The notes under the pieces were generated by a model. That model had not been told where the DNA came from and did no database searches. It saw only the letters and a list, made by a program, of their open reading frames with translations. From Miscanthus floridulus (taxonomy: Eukaryota > Streptophyta > Magnoliopsida > Poales > Poaceae), in contig NC_089598.1 in assembly GCF_019320115.1 (NCBI RefSeq), forward strand, positions 87,931,560 through 87,995,559: 64,000 bases of DNA. The letters run 5' to 3'. The position numbers and the translations under genes were made by a program. Shown piece by piece: positions 63,610 to 64,000 of this stretch. Each line of letters opens with the position of its first letter. The stretch's first letter is position 1.

Positions 63610-64000
63610 TGGATAGAAAAAATTATTGGACTCATGCTTCAACAGTCGCCTCAATCCATGCATCCATTCTTTCTTCCATCTCTTTTAGTCGCCTCAAATA
63701 CTCTGCCTTTTGATCCGCTCTACCCCTTGAGTGGCTTCGGTAAGTGTTAGATTCTTAGGAGAATGCTAGTTTCCAAGGAACAACATCGGTTCCTCTAGTG
63801 CGATCAGGGTGCTCCTTGGTTTCGAGTGCTTGGGTGAGCACGTTGTTCTCCCTATTAGAAGTGTGAGTCCATTGCCTCACCTCCTCAGTTACCTGGGAGA
63901 TCCTCAGGATGAGTTCGCTCATGGGTTGATTTGTGGAGCTAAAGCTCTCGTCCTCTACGTGGCATCTCTAATCTTCGGCGTTGCTCTATCTTCAGTAGCA
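63610..64000 (-). pseudogene. Ptta/En-Spm-like coiled-coil region, partial at window end
   Basis: The minus strand reads, with stops, 'MSELILRISQVTEEVRQWTH', 'TDVVPWKLAFS', 'SNTYRSHSRGRADQKAEYL' and 'RRLKEMEERMDAWIEATVEA', a charged coiled coil typical of plant En/Spm-associated proteins (Transposase_24-like). The protein begins beyond 64000. Confidence 0.5.

Larger units (their letters stand above)
60700..64000 (-). mobile_element. Second CACTA-type element, minus strand, running past the window end
   Basis: The subterminal repeats at 60724-61135 are followed by minus-strand coding remnants in the order expected for the second protein of grass CACTA elements, read toward lower coordinates: coiled-coil/Ptta-like (64000-63610), DUF8039-like (63505-63095), linker, and a C48 protease-like end (about 61900-61630). 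The transposase itself would lie beyond the window, if present. AT-rich 61136-61620 is the 3' non-coding part. Confidence 0.65.

Overview
This window is plant nuclear DNA, almost certainly from a panicoid grass of the sorghum/sugarcane/Miscanthus type. The signs are Tat-lineage Ty3/gypsy, SIRE/Maximus copia, CACTA and LINE elements, several grass MITE families, GT-AG introns, and no bacterial-style gene organisation. The genus is inferred from element style, not proven. Most of the window is transposable elements; no undisturbed protein-coding gene is visible.

Left part (1-37347). One Tat-lineage gypsy retrotransposon occupies 1169-37342. It has LTRs at 1169-2323 and 36156-37342 and is flanked by the 5-bp target-site duplication ctatg (1164-1168 and 37343-37347). 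Later insertions lie inside it: a MITE in the 5' LTR (TSD att, with the empty site preserved in the 3' LTR); an orphan LTR (2827-3643); a large non-coding LTR element (13837-24728, TSD cggct) carrying a cytochrome P450 fragment and a SIRE-type solo LTR; and a minus-strand SIRE-type copia element (25236-34190, TSD ctaac) that lost most of its reverse transcriptase. The last two interrupt an antisense ORF of the Transposase_28 ('putative gypsy type') family that lies between pol and the 3' LTR. The nest sits in a tandemly duplicated non-coding host segment: one copy is at 5-640, and the other is split between 660-1080 and about 37528-38030.

Middle (37348-50460). Intergenic DNA with many MITEs (including a hAT-type one with an 8-bp TSD), microsatellites, a 37-nt poly-C run, a long pyrimidine tract and a diverged local duplication. 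A small multi-exon minus-strand gene is inferred at 42640-46533 from a TATA-like box, a start codon and GT-AG exons; its middle is unresolved and its product unrecognised. A LINE 3' end (zf-RVT domain) lies at 49780-50460.

Right part (50568-64000). A copia element (LTR, PBS, gag, protease, integrase) truncated before RT abuts a minus-strand CACTA element (about 53669-58336). The CACTA 5' terminus lies inside an exon of a minus-strand GDSL esterase/lipase gene (58337-59621), which is therefore cut off and also has a frameshift. Beyond are a vacuolar iron transporter-like fragment (60484-60690) and a second CACTA element (about 60724 to past the window end) with C48-protease, DUF8039-like and Ptta/En-Spm-like regions.

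The features do not form an operon or pathway; the relationships are insertion, truncation and gene-fragment association. Three breaks in old coding frames fall in A5/T5 runs, and many gag stops are CAG-to-TAG changes, so some lesions may be sequencing errors and others methylation-driven decay.
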